Assembly (NCBI GenBank): GCA_020632575.1
Contig: JACKFH010000005.1
Coordinates: 124,001 to 188,000, forward strand
Direction: 5' to 3'
DNA: 64,000 nucleotides
From: Candidatus Omnitrophota bacterium
GTDB taxonomy: Bacteria; Hinthialibacterota; Hinthialibacteria; OLB16
The position numbers were made by a program, and so were the translations under genes. Shown one piece after another: positions 18,259-27,254 of this stretch. The notes below the pieces were generated by a model. The model did not search any database and was not told where the DNA came from. It saw nothing but the letters and a program-made list of their open reading frames with translations. The stretch's first letter is position 1, and every line of letters starts with the position of its first letter.

Positions 18259-19218
18259 ATGGATATTCATGAGTTGCGACCCACCGACCAGCCTCTCGTG
18301 GAGGCCCTTCTTCGGGAAAATCCCCACAAAATCGACCAAATTCGGTTCCAAAAACTCGATATCGACCGATTGGTTCGTTTCCATACGACCCGGATCATGT
18401 CCAGAATGGACAAGCCAGACCAACCCATCTGGGCCATCGATTCATCAGAGGGGCCGGGCCTATTGGGTTTACAGGCAATCAAATCTCATTCAGATTTTTT
18501 TGAAAAACTTGTTTTTTCGATGTCTCCTGTGTTATCATACAAACTGAACGAACCGGACAGGGCTCTTCTCCTGGAAAAAGGAGTCGAAACGGCCCGAGTG
18601 AAGGGCGCGGATGTGGTTTGGATGCAGTTCGCGGAGGAGGAGAGCGAATGGTTTTCTCTCCTTTCTCGTGAGAATGGCGCGTACTGTGGGACCGATCTCC
18701 GTCTGAGTCTCCGTCTCAAGCCAGGTTCGGATGAGGACAGCCAGGAAACTCGCCTCCGGCCCGCCTCGAGGGAGGACCTAGAATTGCTGGAGAAGATCGC
18801 GGCCAGAGGACACCGGAACAGCCACTTCTTTCGGGACCCATTCCTGGACGAGAAGAAGAAAGAACGGTTGTTCCCAGAGTACCTCCGAAAGTCATTCGGA
18901 TCGGAGTCTCGCACTCTTTGGGTGGCCGAGGATGGGAACGAGTTGATGGGTTTCACTCTTCTCATCGAACCGTCCAATCAAGAGGAATCGATTGGCCGGA
19001 GGGTCGGGATCCTCGACTACATTGTCGTGGACCCAAAATTCCAGGGCCGGGGAGTTGGCAAAGCCCTCCTGAAGAAGTCGCACAATCATTTGGCGTCCAA
19101 GGGGTTCGAGTTTGTCGAGCTGAAAACGATGCTGGACAACCGGAGCGCGGTTAATTTTTATCAACGCGAGGGATACCGCCTAGTCTCCTCGGAAGTCCAT
19201 TTCAGTCTGGGAATGTGA
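18259..19218 (+). CDS. GNAT-family N-acetyltransferase (two GNAT-like halves)
   Basis: A 319-residue acyl-CoA-dependent acyltransferase. The C-terminal half has the acetyl-CoA loop VDPKFQGRGVGKALL and the downstream NRSAVNFYQREGYR motif of GNAT enzymes. The N-terminal half (about 1-165) looks like a second, degenerate GNAT fold. ATG 18259 is chosen because AAAGGA lies just upstream; the longer frame from 18136 overlaps the glycosyltransferase by about 95 bases. Placement after a glycosyltransferase suggests N-acylation of an amino sugar, similar to FemAB/PEP-CTERM acyltransferases in polysaccharide loci; this is inferred. Confidence 0.78.
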   Translation: MDIHELRPTDQPLVEALLRENPHKIDQIRFQKLDIDRLVRFHTTRIMSRMDKPDQPIWAIDSSEGPGLLGLQAIKSHSDFFEKLVFSMSPVLSYKLNEPDRALLLEKGVETARVKGADVVWMQFAEEESEWFSLLSRENGAYCGTDLRLSLRLKPGSDEDSQETRLRPASREDLELLEKIAARGHRNSHFFRDPFLDEKKKERLFPEYLRKSFGSESRTLWVAEDGNELMGFTLLIEPSNQEESIGRRVGILDYIVVDPKFQGRGVGKALLKKSHNHLASKGFEFVELKTMLDNRSAVNFYQREGYRLVSSEVHFSLGM

Positions 19219-19231
19219 GGGAAGGAAAAGC

Positions 19232-20227
19232 ATGCTGCTAGCCAAACAAGTCGATCCGGCCACCATCTACGAGACTCGGCCCGTCTTTCCACGCGGGCCA
19301 GAGGTTCCCAAAATCTTGATTGTCGACGACGAGGAAGACATTCGAAAACTCCTCGCCACCGCGTTGACAACCATCAACGGGTACGTGGTCGACACAGCGG
19401 AGGATGGTCGCGACGCTCTTCAAAAGATGAGGCAGCGGCGCTTCGATGCCGTGATCACCGACCTCCGGATGCCCGAGATGGATGGAACCCGATTGCTGGA
19501 TATCTCTCGCAACGAGTTTCCGGACATTCCGATCATCGTCATCACCGGGTTCGCCCGATTGGAAACGGCGATCGAGGCCCTTCAACTTGGCGCCTCCAAC
19601 TTCATCACCAAGCCCTTCCGGATTCCCGAAATCAAGGATGTCATCGAGAAAGCGATCCAACGCAAGCGGGATCATGAAATCCCGCGTCGCACGCTTCCCT
19701 GTTTGGTCGAGGAGAATCTTGTTTTTCATATCCCTCCGACCATGGAGGCGAAGTCGGGAGTCATTCACTATTTGACCGAAAAACTGGTCGGCGCCGGGAT
19801 TTGCGACGAGTCGGGCAAGTACTTTGTCTCGGTCTCCCTTGACGAAGCGTTGACCAACTCGCTTTTTTACGGGTGTTTGGAGGTCTCCTCAAATCTCCGA
19901 GAGACCGAAGAAGGGAACGAGGAATTCAATCGCCTTGTCCACGAAAGGATGGAGATGCCCGAGTACCGGCAAAGGGCGATCACTGTCGAAATGTGCCTCA
20001 ACCCCGATGAGGTGGTTTATCGCATCACCGATCCGGGGCCCGGCTTCGACGCTCCCGACTTGTCGGTGACTCTTCCCGAACCCTCGGATCTTTCAAGCCT
20101 TCATGGCAGAGGTTTGCTGCTGATGACCTGTTTCATGGACGAGGTCTACTACAACGATTCAGGGAATCAAATCACCTTGGTCAAGAAGAAACAGCGTCAG
20201 GAAGAACACCCAGACGCCTCGGAATAG
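19232..20227 (+). CDS. Response regulator with C-terminal RsbW-like ATPase domain
   Basis: A 331-residue signalling protein. Residues 27-145 form a receiver domain with the acidic pair D32-D33, phospho-acceptor D77 (VITDLRMPEMDG), T105 and K127 (FITKPF). Residues 165-320 form a GHKL ATPase of the anti-sigma kinase type, with an N box around E205-N209 (DEALTNSLFYG), the G1 motif ITDPGPGFD and the G2 motif HGRGLLLM. An insert of about 30 acidic residues sits between N box and G1. Phosphorylation would gate an anti-sigma or anti-anti-sigma switch. No partner kinase, sigma or STAS gene is nearby. The ribosome site is AAGGAAAAGC and the gap to the acetyltransferase is 13 bases, so it closes this operon. 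Confidence 0.85.
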   Translation: MLLAKQVDPATIYETRPVFPRGPEVPKILIVDDEEDIRKLLATALTTINGYVVDTAEDGRDALQKMRQRRFDAVITDLRMPEMDGTRLLDISRNEFPDIPIIVITGFARLETAIEALQLGASNFITKPFRIPEIKDVIEKAIQRKRDHEIPRRTLPCLVEENLVFHIPPTMEAKSGVIHYLTEKLVGAGICDESGKYFVSVSLDEALTNSLFYGCLEVSSNLRETEEGNEEFNRLVHERMEMPEYRQRAITVEMCLNPDEVVYRITDPGPGFDAPDLSVTLPEPSDLSSLHGRGLLLMTCFMDEVYYNDSGNQITLVKKKQRQEEHPDASE

Positions 20228-20269
20228 AGGTCGGAAAAAGTCATTCGAGAAGGAACGAGAGACGGGCCG

Positions 20270-20815
20270 CTAGGAAAGGGCTTTCTCGGCGATGTAATTC
20301 AGGACGCCTCGAACCGAGGTGATGCCCACCAATCGGTCTCCATCTAAAATCGGAACATGCCGAAAACCGGCGTCGGACATCTTGTTGAGGATCGCGCCCA
20401 GATTGTCCTGAATTCGCATGGTGGCCGGCTCGCGCGTCATCACGCTGGAAATGGGCGTCACCGAGATATTGACCTGCTTTGCGGCGACACGTTTCACCGC
20501 GTCTCGCTCGGTGAAGATGCCGACCAACTTCCCGTCGGAATCCACCACGCAGACCGCTCCGTGGTGACGGTTATTCATCTTCTTCACAACACCCTCGACC
20601 GTTTCGTTTTGGGAAACGGTCACGGGAGCGGGCGGGTTGAGTTCCGAAATGCAGTGGTGAAGGATCGATCTCTCCATCCCGGCGGGCGGGTTGACCGCCC
20701 CCAGGTTAAGATCTTGAAGATCCATCCCGCAATTCTCACATGTGTCCGAACCCGGGATCACTTCCATTCCGCAAGTCGGACATCGATGTGTCGGGGGAGG
20801 AGTCTTCAATTCCAT
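20270..20815 (-). CDS. Zinc-ribbon plus tandem CBS-domain protein
   Basis: A 181-residue protein. A short N-terminal zinc ribbon (C12-x2-C15 and C26-x2-C29) is joined to two CBS motifs: MNNRHHGAVCVVDSDGKLVG with FTERDAV, and MSDAGFRHVPILDGDRLVG with TSVRGVL. CBS pairs bind adenine nucleotides and report energy state. Its ATG lies one base after the korB stop, so it is almost certainly co-translated with korAB. A role in sensing AMP/ATP for the oxidoreductase is inferred from position only. Confidence 0.83.
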   Translation of the reverse strand: MELKTPPPTHRCPTCGMEVIPGSDTCENCGMDLQDLNLGAVNPPAGMERSILHHCISELNPPAPVTVSQNETVEGVVKKMNNRHHGAVCVVDSDGKLVGIFTERDAVKRVAAKQVNISVTPISSVMTREPATMRIQDNLGAILNKMSDAGFRHVPILDGDRLVGITSVRGVLNYIAEKALS

Positions 20816-20816
20816 A

Positions 20817-21851
20817 TCAGCTCACCGTCCATGTGTCTCCACTGTTGAGGAGTTTTTCCAAATTCCCTTTGCCCTCTTTCTCTTGGGCCGCGTGAATCTG
20901 ATCTCGACAGAGATCGCTGTACTCGGGTTTTTCCACGTTTCTGAAAACGCCAACCGGAACGGGGAACTCCGGAAAATGCAGACGGGTCAGCAGATAGGCC
21001 AGGGTCGGTTCGGACAACGATTCGTTGTGTATGAGAAGATCCTCGATCGAGTAGTTCTCGCCGATCTCCACCACCTCGGGGGAGAATCCCTGGATGGCGA
21101 TGCCCTTTTCCAGGTCTTTTCCAAAGCGCATCGGCTTTCCATCCTCGAGATAGAGGACTTGATCCGCGCGTTTGGTCCGTTCAGTGAAATCGTTGAAGGC
21201 CCCATCGTTGAAGATGTTGCAGTTTTGGTAGACCTCGACAAAGGAAGTGCCTCGGTGATTGGCCGCTCTCTCGAGAGTTTCACCAAGATGCTTGGTGTCG
21301 ATATCGATGGCGCGCGCGACAAAGGTCGCTTCCGCCGCGATGGCCACACAGAGTGGATTGATGGGGTTGTCGATGGACCCATAGGGAGTCGATTTGGTTT
21401 TCTTACCCATTTCCGAAGTCGGCGAAAACTGGCCTTTGGTCAATCCATAGATGCGATTGTTGAACAGAATGATGTTCAGATCGACATTCCTTCGAATGGC
21501 GTGGATCAAATGGTTTCCGCCGATGGAAAGACCATCGCCATCTCCCGTGACCACAAAAACTTTCAGGTCCGGGTTGGCCAACTTAACCCCGGTCGCGACA
21601 GCCGGCGCGCGCCCGTGAATGGAATGAAAACCATAGGTGTTCATGTAGTAGGGAAACCGGCTGGAGCATCCGATGCCCGAGATGAACACGAAGTTCTCCC
21701 TGGGAACGCCGAGGTTCGGCACCATCTTTTGCATTTGGGCGAGAATCGAATAGTCTCCGCATCCAGGACACCAGCGAACTTCCTGGTCCGACACGAAGTC
21801 CTTCCGGTCGAGTTTCAAGTCAATCATTTCGCTACTTTGGTTGGCAGTCAT
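20817..21851 (-). CDS. korB: 2-oxoacid:ferredoxin oxidoreductase, beta subunit
   Basis: Thiamine-diphosphate-binding subunit of a 2-oxoacid:ferredoxin oxidoreductase, probably acting on 2-oxoglutarate (2-oxoglutarate + CoA + Fd(ox) to succinyl-CoA + CO2 + Fd(red), or the reverse). Cluster-region cysteines appear as WCPGCGDY (C28, C31). The TPP/Mg motif is GDGDGLSIGGNH (from residue 103) with the following NNRIYGLTKGQFSPTS. The ATG at 21851 has AAAGGG at good distance; an upstream ATG (21872) has none. No separate delta (ferredoxin) subunit is present, as in KorAB. Oxoacid specificity (Kor versus Por or Vor) cannot be settled by eye. Confidence 0.85.
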   Translation of the reverse strand: MTANQSSEMIDLKLDRKDFVSDQEVRWCPGCGDYSILAQMQKMVPNLGVPRENFVFISGIGCSSRFPYYMNTYGFHSIHGRAPAVATGVKLANPDLKVFVVTGDGDGLSIGGNHLIHAIRRNVDLNIILFNNRIYGLTKGQFSPTSEMGKKTKSTPYGSIDNPINPLCVAIAAEATFVARAIDIDTKHLGETLERAANHRGTSFVEVYQNCNIFNDGAFNDFTERTKRADQVLYLEDGKPMRFGKDLEKGIAIQGFSPEVVEIGENYSIEDLLIHNESLSEPTLAYLLTRLHFPEFPVPVGVFRNVEKPEYSDLCRDQIHAAQEKEGKGNLEKLLNSGDTWTVS

Positions 21852-21905
21852 TTGTATCCCTTTTAGTTTCATGGCCCGACTTTATCCATTGAGGGGCCGA
21901 TTGAG

Positions 21906-23771
21906 TTAGAGTTGTTCTTCCACCTTTTTCATGATCTCTTGGATCATGAACGGTTTCCCTCGCACTTGGTTAATGCTAATCGAGTCAAGCAAAAGCGTGG
22001 CGCGCAGATAGGTCCACAATTGGCCAAGGTTGATTTCCGCCACGAACACCTTCTTGAACCGAGAGAAGATGTCTGTCAAATCCGGCGGCAACGGATTGAT
22101 ATGACGAATATGGATTGATGACACCGCCAGTCCCTTCGCCCTCAACTGCTCGGTCGCCGAGGTGATGGCCCCGCGGGTCCCGCCCCATCCCACAATCAGA
22201 GCGTCGCCTTCCGGATCCCCATATATTTCAGTGGGGGGAATGTCCTGGGCGATGCCAGCGACCTTCTTGGCGCGCAGGCGAACCATGTTGTCGTGGTTTT
22301 GCGGATCGTAAGAGACATTCCCGGTCAGATGCTGCTTCTCGAGACCGCCAATGCGGTGCTCGAGACCGGGCGTTCCGGGAATCGCCCAAGGCCTGGAGAG
22401 AGTTTTCTCGTCGCGGGCATAGGGCTGGAACGTATCCTGGTCGGTGGCGTTCGGAAACGACAGGTCCGGTAGATCTTCTAACGATGGAATCCTCCAGGGT
22501 TCGGATCCGTTGGCCAAGTAACCGTCGCTCAGCAGCATGACCGGGGTCATGTACTTCATGGCGATCCGGAAGGCCTCCAGAACGGACCAGAAACAATCGC
22601 CAGGGCTGCACGCGGCGATCACCGGAACGGGGCATTCCCCATTTCGCCCATAAATGGCTTGGAACAAATCGCTCTGTTCGGTCTTGGTCGGGAGACCCGT
22701 GCTGGGTCCCCCACGCTGAATGTTGACGATCACGAGAGGCAGTTCGGTCATCACAGCAAGGCCGATAAATTCGCCCTTGAGCGCGACGCCGGGTCCGCTC
22801 GTGCCGGTCAAACCGATTCCGCCCGCGAATGAGGCGCCCAACGCGGCGCCGATGGCGGCGATTTCATCTTCCGCTTGGAAGGTTTTCACCCCGAATTTCT
22901 TGTAGCGGGAAAGTTCCTGGAGAATTTCGCTGGCCGGCGTAATGGGATAGGACCCGTAAAACAGCTCCCGGCCCGATTTCTCCATCGCGGTCACCGCTCC
23001 AAGAGCGATGGCTTGGTTTCCTGTCAAATTCCGATATTTACCCGGAGCCAAGGAGGCTTTGCGGATGGAATAATGGGTGGTGAAAATCTCCGTCGTCTCG
23101 GCGTAGTTAAACCCATGCTTCAGGGCGGCGGTGTTCGCCTCGAGAACGGCGGGGTTGCGGCCGAATTTCGACTGAATCCAATTCAGGGTGTGATCGAGCG
23201 GACGATCGTACATCCAGTAGACGACGCCGAGTGCGAAGAAGTTCTTGCAACGTTGACCCTGCTTACGGTCGAGCCCGGTGTCCTTGATCGCGTTGAGCGT
23301 CAATGTGGTCAGGGGAATTCGGATGACCCGATAGCCCTCGAGGCTCCCGTCATCCAGTGGATTGCTTTCGTAACCCGCCTTGTCCAGATTCGAGGCTTGG
23401 AAACTATCCTCATTAACGATCACCGTCCCGCCTTCCACCAGGTCGGCCAAGTTCACCTTGAGCGCGGCGGGATTCATCGCCACCAACACATCCGGACGAT
23501 CGCCGGGAGTTCGGATTTCCTGAGAGCCGAAGTTGATTTGAAAACCGCTCACGCCAGGAAGCGATCCGGCGGGGGCGCGGATTTCCGCGGGGAAGTCGGG
23601 AAGGGTGCTGATGTCATTTCCGAAAACCGCTGTGGTGTTGGTAAATTGAGTGCCGGTCAGCTGCATTCCGTCACCGGAATCGCCAGCGAATCGGATGACC
23701 GCCGATTGGATTTCGACAGTGGGTTTTTGCGTCTCCATCGTGGGGGTGGAGAGTTCTGTTTCAGTTGACAA
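21906..23771 (-). CDS. korA: 2-oxoacid:ferredoxin oxidoreductase, fused gamma-alpha subunit
   Basis: A 621-residue partner of the beta subunit. Residues 20-200 are the gamma domain (RFAGDSGDGMQLTG, PDFPAEIRAPAG). The alpha domain starts near 245 (GNQAIALGAVTA) and includes TGTSGPGVALKGEF and the NIQRGGPSTGLPTKTEQSDL block typical of KorA. The gene uses TTG as its start, but a near-ideal GGAGG lies six bases upstream, so the start is well supported. It follows a CBS-protein gene by about 30 bases and precedes korB by about 54. Confidence 0.88.
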   Translation of the reverse strand: MSTETELSTPTMETQKPTVEIQSAVIRFAGDSGDGMQLTGTQFTNTTAVFGNDISTLPDFPAEIRAPAGSLPGVSGFQINFGSQEIRTPGDRPDVLVAMNPAALKVNLADLVEGGTVIVNEDSFQASNLDKAGYESNPLDDGSLEGYRVIRIPLTTLTLNAIKDTGLDRKQGQRCKNFFALGVVYWMYDRPLDHTLNWIQSKFGRNPAVLEANTAALKHGFNYAETTEIFTTHYSIRKASLAPGKYRNLTGNQAIALGAVTAMEKSGRELFYGSYPITPASEILQELSRYKKFGVKTFQAEDEIAAIGAALGASFAGGIGLTGTSGPGVALKGEFIGLAVMTELPLVIVNIQRGGPSTGLPTKTEQSDLFQAIYGRNGECPVPVIAACSPGDCFWSVLEAFRIAMKYMTPVMLLSDGYLANGSEPWRIPSLEDLPDLSFPNATDQDTFQPYARDEKTLSRPWAIPGTPGLEHRIGGLEKQHLTGNVSYDPQNHDNMVRLRAKKVAGIAQDIPPTEIYGDPEGDALIVGWGGTRGAITSATEQLRAKGLAVSSIHIRHINPLPPDLTDIFSRFKKVFVAEINLGQLWTYLRATLLLDSISINQVRGKPFMIQEIMKKVEEQL

Positions 23772-23801
23772 TTTATTCCTCCATCAAGATCGGAGCACTT
23801 G

Positions 23802-24269
23802 CTAAGCTCCCTCTTTTGAAACCATCTTTTGGTCCAACCGTGGCGGTAGATTGAAAACTTCGGCGGGAAAATGCTCCGAGATGTAATCGATCACATTCCG
23901 GGCGGAAATGAGGCCGAGTATTCGATTGCTTTCGTCCACGAGGGGAACGTGGCGATACCCTCCCGAGGTCATCACCTGGATTGCGCGATCCAACGATTCG
24001 TCGGGTCGTAGCGTTTCTATCTCCGTCGACATGATCGCCGAAACAGGCTCATCCGCGGACATCTTCCGCTCGAGCACTTTGGCGAGAATATCTCGTTCAC
24101 TGACCAGACCGTGCAGCCGACCCTCTTTCTCGACCAGGACGCAACCTCGATTCTGGTCCGCCAAAAGGTCGATCAGGGTCGATATAGGCGTTGTTTCTTC
24201 GATGCGAATCGGCTCGGAGAGGGGGAGGTGACGAATCAGTTCTTCACGCAGGCGTCTGTTTAGTTCCAT
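23802..24269 (-). CDS. Tandem CBS-domain protein
   Basis: A 155-residue soluble protein made of two CBS motifs: LADQNRGCVLVEKEGRLHG with VSERDIL, and MTSGGYRHVPLVDESNRILG with ISARNVI. It has no zinc ribbon, unlike its relative at the other end of korAB, and may have arisen by duplication from the same ancestor. AAAGGA lies four bases before ATG. About 30 bases separate it from korA. Likely an adenylate sensor for the operon; ligand and partner are not proven. Confidence 0.83.
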   Translation of the reverse strand: MELNRRLREELIRHLPLSEPIRIEETTPISTLIDLLADQNRGCVLVEKEGRLHGLVSERDILAKVLERKMSADEPVSAIMSTEIETLRPDESLDRAIQVMTSGGYRHVPLVDESNRILGLISARNVIDYISEHFPAEVFNLPPRLDQKMVSKEGA

Positions 24270-24407
24270 TTTCCTTTGTGCGGTTGGTTAACCAGCAATC
24301 GATTTACATTTTGCCTGATTCCTGTCGATCTTGGAAGACCTTTCGGAGTCGCGCCTAATCGCGAAACCCGAAATCCAACCGTTGAACGACCTTACGTTTC
24401 GGACTCA

Positions 24408-24764
24408 CTAACTCAAAACCTTCTTGATCGCTTCCAACACCCGGTCGGGTTGAAAAGGTTTGACGATGAAATCCTTGGCGCCGGCCAGAATCGCGTCCTT
24501 CACCATGCTTTCTTGGCCCAGTGCGCTGACCATCACGACTTTGGCGTTCGGATCCGAACCGACAATCTTTTTGACCGCTTGGATTCCATCCATTTCGGGC
24601 ATGGTGATGTCCATCGTGACGACATCCGGGCGGAACTCCTGATATTTCTCCACGGCGACCTCTCCATTCTCGGCCTCCGCGATTTCATAACCCGCGGGCT
24701 CAAGGACATTTTTCAAGGTCACTCGCATGAAGGCGGCATCATCCACGATTAAGGCTTTCGGCAT
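24408..24764 (-). CDS. Single-domain CheY-like response regulator
   Basis: A 118-residue receiver-only protein. It shows the acidic pocket in ALIVDDAAFMR, the phospho-acceptor aspartate in DVVTMDITMPEMDG, the conserved Ser in VMVSALGQ and Lys in DFIVKPF. It has no output domain, so it must act by binding another protein, such as a flagellar or pilus motor or a phosphorelay partner. AGGAGG lies six bases before ATG. It precedes the CBS-korAB genes by 138 bases, so joint transcription is possible but not certain. Confidence 0.88.
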   Translation of the reverse strand: MPKALIVDDAAFMRVTLKNVLEPAGYEIAEAENGEVAVEKYQEFRPDVVTMDITMPEMDGIQAVKKIVGSDPNAKVVMVSALGQESMVKDAILAGAKDFIVKPFQPDRVLEAIKKVLS

Positions 24765-24949
24765 CCTGGTCCTCCTGACCGTTCATCACGATCACTCTAG
24801 TCTGGCTCCTCGTAAGTCGACTCTCAACGTAAACGAGATGACTAACGAAAATCGGAAAACGCGACTTTGCCAAATATGATACACATTCCCTTTCAATCTG
24901 ACAAGGAGTATCGTCGCATTCCGGAAGAAACGATTGAGGAATGGCGGAT

Positions 24950-25843
24950 CTATTCCGTCGGGATCTCTTGCAATCCAGCCGGTTCGGGCTCCAAGGATCG
25001 AATTTCATCGATTTTTCGCGACGGAGTTGTCCCAAAACCCTGTTTAGATATGGCTCGGGGATTCGCGCCTGCGGGAAGGAGCGCGTCGCTTTCGTCGACC
25101 GGGCCATTGACCTTCGCCCCGATCAGATGAACGGCGGTGGACTCGTCCTTGGACTGTAAAATGGCGCGAAGAGGCAGCATATCGGATTGCCTGACCCAAA
25201 GTTCCCAGTCCCAATTCATCATTTCGTTGCGAGTTTGCGAGGACCAGATCTTGAATAATTCGGAACGACGTTTGGGGCTGGCGACCATTCGGTAGACCGG
25301 CATGCCATCCAGAGTGGTCTCGTCCACATCGATCGAGTGCTCATCCTTGAACTTCTCGATATCGAAATCTCCCGACCCGAGGAGCGCTCGAAACACCTGA
25401 ACAAGCAGGTTTTCGTCCTCTTTCCCCTGAACAAGCAGATCTCGATCGGCGTCGTATTGAAGGACGCTCCCGCCCTTGGCAAAGATCCGCCCACTCGATG
25501 GGGCGCGTTCGACTTTCGGAGCCGCGCCCTCGGTCAGTTGACTATTGATCTCGCTCTCGGGCACCAGCGAGGGGTCCTCGTATTCCCCGACAAGATCGTA
25601 GATGTACGAAATCTTTCCATCCGAAAAGAGGGTCAAACGCCCCGAATAACGCTGGACCAAGCCGTCTCGGTATCTCGACTCTTGTTGGATGTCGGAGGTG
25701 AAGGTCTGGACTCGATTCATCGATTCCTCGAGTCGTTCGAAAAAGTCGGTTCTTGAAATGCCCAGCGCCGGGCTAATCGGAAGGCTGATGATAGCGAAGA
25801 GTAACAGACAGCAAGTATGCCGCATTCGAATCTTGATGCTCAT
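24950..25843 (-). CDS. Secreted LolA-like outer-membrane lipoprotein-sorting family protein
   Basis: A 297-residue exported protein with signal peptide MSIKIRMRHTCCLLLFAII... ending near ALG. The body is a run of beta strands like LolA or DUF1571 proteins: FTSDIQQESRYRDGLVQRYSG, GKISYIYDL, then DGMPVYRMVASPKRRSELFKIW and WELWVRQSDMLPLRAI. LolA carries lipoproteins across the periplasm, but this relative may only bind lipid or act otherwise. A low-complexity tail of about 50 residues follows. The 185 bases between this gene and the CheY gene hold nothing I recognise. Confidence 0.55.
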   Translation of the reverse strand: MSIKIRMRHTCCLLLFAIISLPISPALGISRTDFFERLEESMNRVQTFTSDIQQESRYRDGLVQRYSGRLTLFSDGKISYIYDLVGEYEDPSLVPESEINSQLTEGAAPKVERAPSSGRIFAKGGSVLQYDADRDLLVQGKEDENLLVQVFRALLGSGDFDIEKFKDEHSIDVDETTLDGMPVYRMVASPKRRSELFKIWSSQTRNEMMNWDWELWVRQSDMLPLRAILQSKDESTAVHLIGAKVNGPVDESDALLPAGANPRAISKQGFGTTPSRKIDEIRSLEPEPAGLQEIPTE

Positions 25844-25968
25844 TTTATCCCCCAGAATACCGCCCTAAGAAAGGGCTCCCTAAAAGAACGAAGGTTCCCC
25901 AACCCTCGTTATGCTCAATCAATATAATCGATTTCCAGTTGAAAATCTCCCCCCAATCCAACTCTCCA

Positions 25969-26475
25969 TCACGATTTGGAATCGGGTTCGGCGAGGAAAT
26001 CGGATTTGCCCCCCCGCTTTTCGATCAACCGAATTCGCACAACCTCCATTTCCCGGTCAATGGCTTTGCACATATCGTAAAAGGTGAGCGCGGCCACCGA
26101 GACGGCTGTCAGCGCTTCCATCTCCACCCCGGTCTTTCCCTCGCATCGCACTAGAGACTCGATCCGAAACCGGGCGTCCTCTGTGGAGGAATCCATTTCC
26201 TCGATCTGGACATCCACTTTCTCGATCGGAAGGGTGTGGCAGAGGGGAATGAGCCGTGCGGTCTCTTTCGCGGCGTTGATTCCAGCGATCTTGGCGACAG
26301 TAAAAGCATCGCCTTTCTTAAGCGTGCGAGCGCGAATCGCCTCGGCGGTCTCTTTTTTCATTTGCAAAACCGCCTCTGCTCGGGCCACACGAGTGGTCAC
26401 CGATTTGTCGCCGACATCGACCATGTGAAGGTCGCCCTCAGAGGTCAGGTGGGTCAAATCTTTTGGATCGTTCAT
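25969..26475 (-). CDS. moaC: Cyclic pyranopterin monophosphate synthase
   Basis: Enzyme of molybdenum-cofactor synthesis that, after MoaA, forms cyclic pyranopterin monophosphate. At 168 residues it shows the family blocks MVDVGDKSVTTRVARAEA, LIPLCHTLPIEKV and GVEMEALTAVSVAALTFYDM followed by CKAID. ATG 26475 is chosen because it overlaps the methyltransferase stop as ATGA; the frame continues upstream but with no family match. No moaA, moaE or other cofactor gene lies in the window, so it sits apart from its pathway partners. Confidence 0.92.
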   Translation of the reverse strand: MNDPKDLTHLTSEGDLHMVDVGDKSVTTRVARAEAVLQMKKETAEAIRARTLKKGDAFTVAKIAGINAAKETARLIPLCHTLPIEKVDVQIEEMDSSTEDARFRIESLVRCEGKTGVEMEALTAVSVAALTFYDMCKAIDREMEVVRIRLIEKRGGKSDFLAEPDSKS

Positions 26476-27254
26476 TCCTTTTTCCCGGTTATCGTGACAC
26501 CGAACAAACCGAATGCCAAGCGTTGCAGGAGGAACAAGAAAGAGAGTTTCGCATTTTTGTCGAATCGGGTTATCGCCTTTAGACATGTCGCCGAGAAGCG
26601 TTCGGGCCAGGCGCTTCGTCGAAGTCGAACATCGGCGAATGAAGGTTCGTTCGCCTCCAGCCGGATCAGATTTAGCGAGCTCGCTCCGACTCGAAAGGAG
26701 GTGAACCCTGCTTTCTCCAGGGCCTGTTGGTACTCCCCTAAGCTGGGGGAGGTTTCGATCCCTCCTTCTTCTTCCGCGATATTCGCCATGCGCGCTTTCT
26801 GAGAGCGACCCAGAAGCAAGGAAGCCATCGGTTCATGTGTGGCATAAAGGGCGCCTCCGGGTCTCAGGATTGAGGAGACCGAACGCAAGGTTTTCTCAAG
26901 GCGAGCCGAATGATGAAGGGCCGCGAAAAAAACGGCGAGATCGAAGGTCTCCGCGGCGAAGGGCGGTAGATCCCAATCGCCTCTAACCAGCGCCCCTCGC
27001 AGACTCTCGACCGACGCTGAACTTTCAATCTCCGGCGCCGAGAGATCCATCGATAGGACCGACACCTCGGGGAAATGCTCAATCAACGCGCGCGATTCTT
27101 TCCCATCGCCGGATCCCAAAACCAGTATTCGCTTGGGATTCGGGACGAGGGATCGCAGTTCCTCGATAAAGAACCCCGAGAGGAAAAGGTCTCGACCCTT
27201 CTCTCTCTCGGGGTGTCGGGCTTCATGGAAAGAACGCTGGCTGTCGGACTTCAA
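26472..27254 (-). CDS. Class I SAM-dependent methyltransferase
   Basis: A 260-residue methyltransferase. Motif I is ILVLGSGDGKESRAL, the acidic loop SMDLS follows, then FDLAVFFAALHHS and LRPGGALYATHEP. Substrate unknown. The start is a TTG overlapping the DUF1080 stop (TTGA) and the stop overlaps the moaC start, so three genes of different type are tightly coupled. A basic helical C-terminus with a hydrophobic patch (FLFLLQRLAFGLFG) hints at membrane contact. Confidence 0.78.
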   Translation of the reverse strand: MKSDSQRSFHEARHPEREKGRDLFLSGFFIEELRSLVPNPKRILVLGSGDGKESRALIEHFPEVSVLSMDLSAPEIESSASVESLRGALVRGDWDLPPFAAETFDLAVFFAALHHSARLEKTLRSVSSILRPGGALYATHEPMASLLLGRSQKARMANIAEEEGGIETSPSLGEYQQALEKAGFTSFRVGASSLNLIRLEANEPSFADVRLRRSAWPERFSATCLKAITRFDKNAKLSFLFLLQRLAFGLFGVTITGKKE

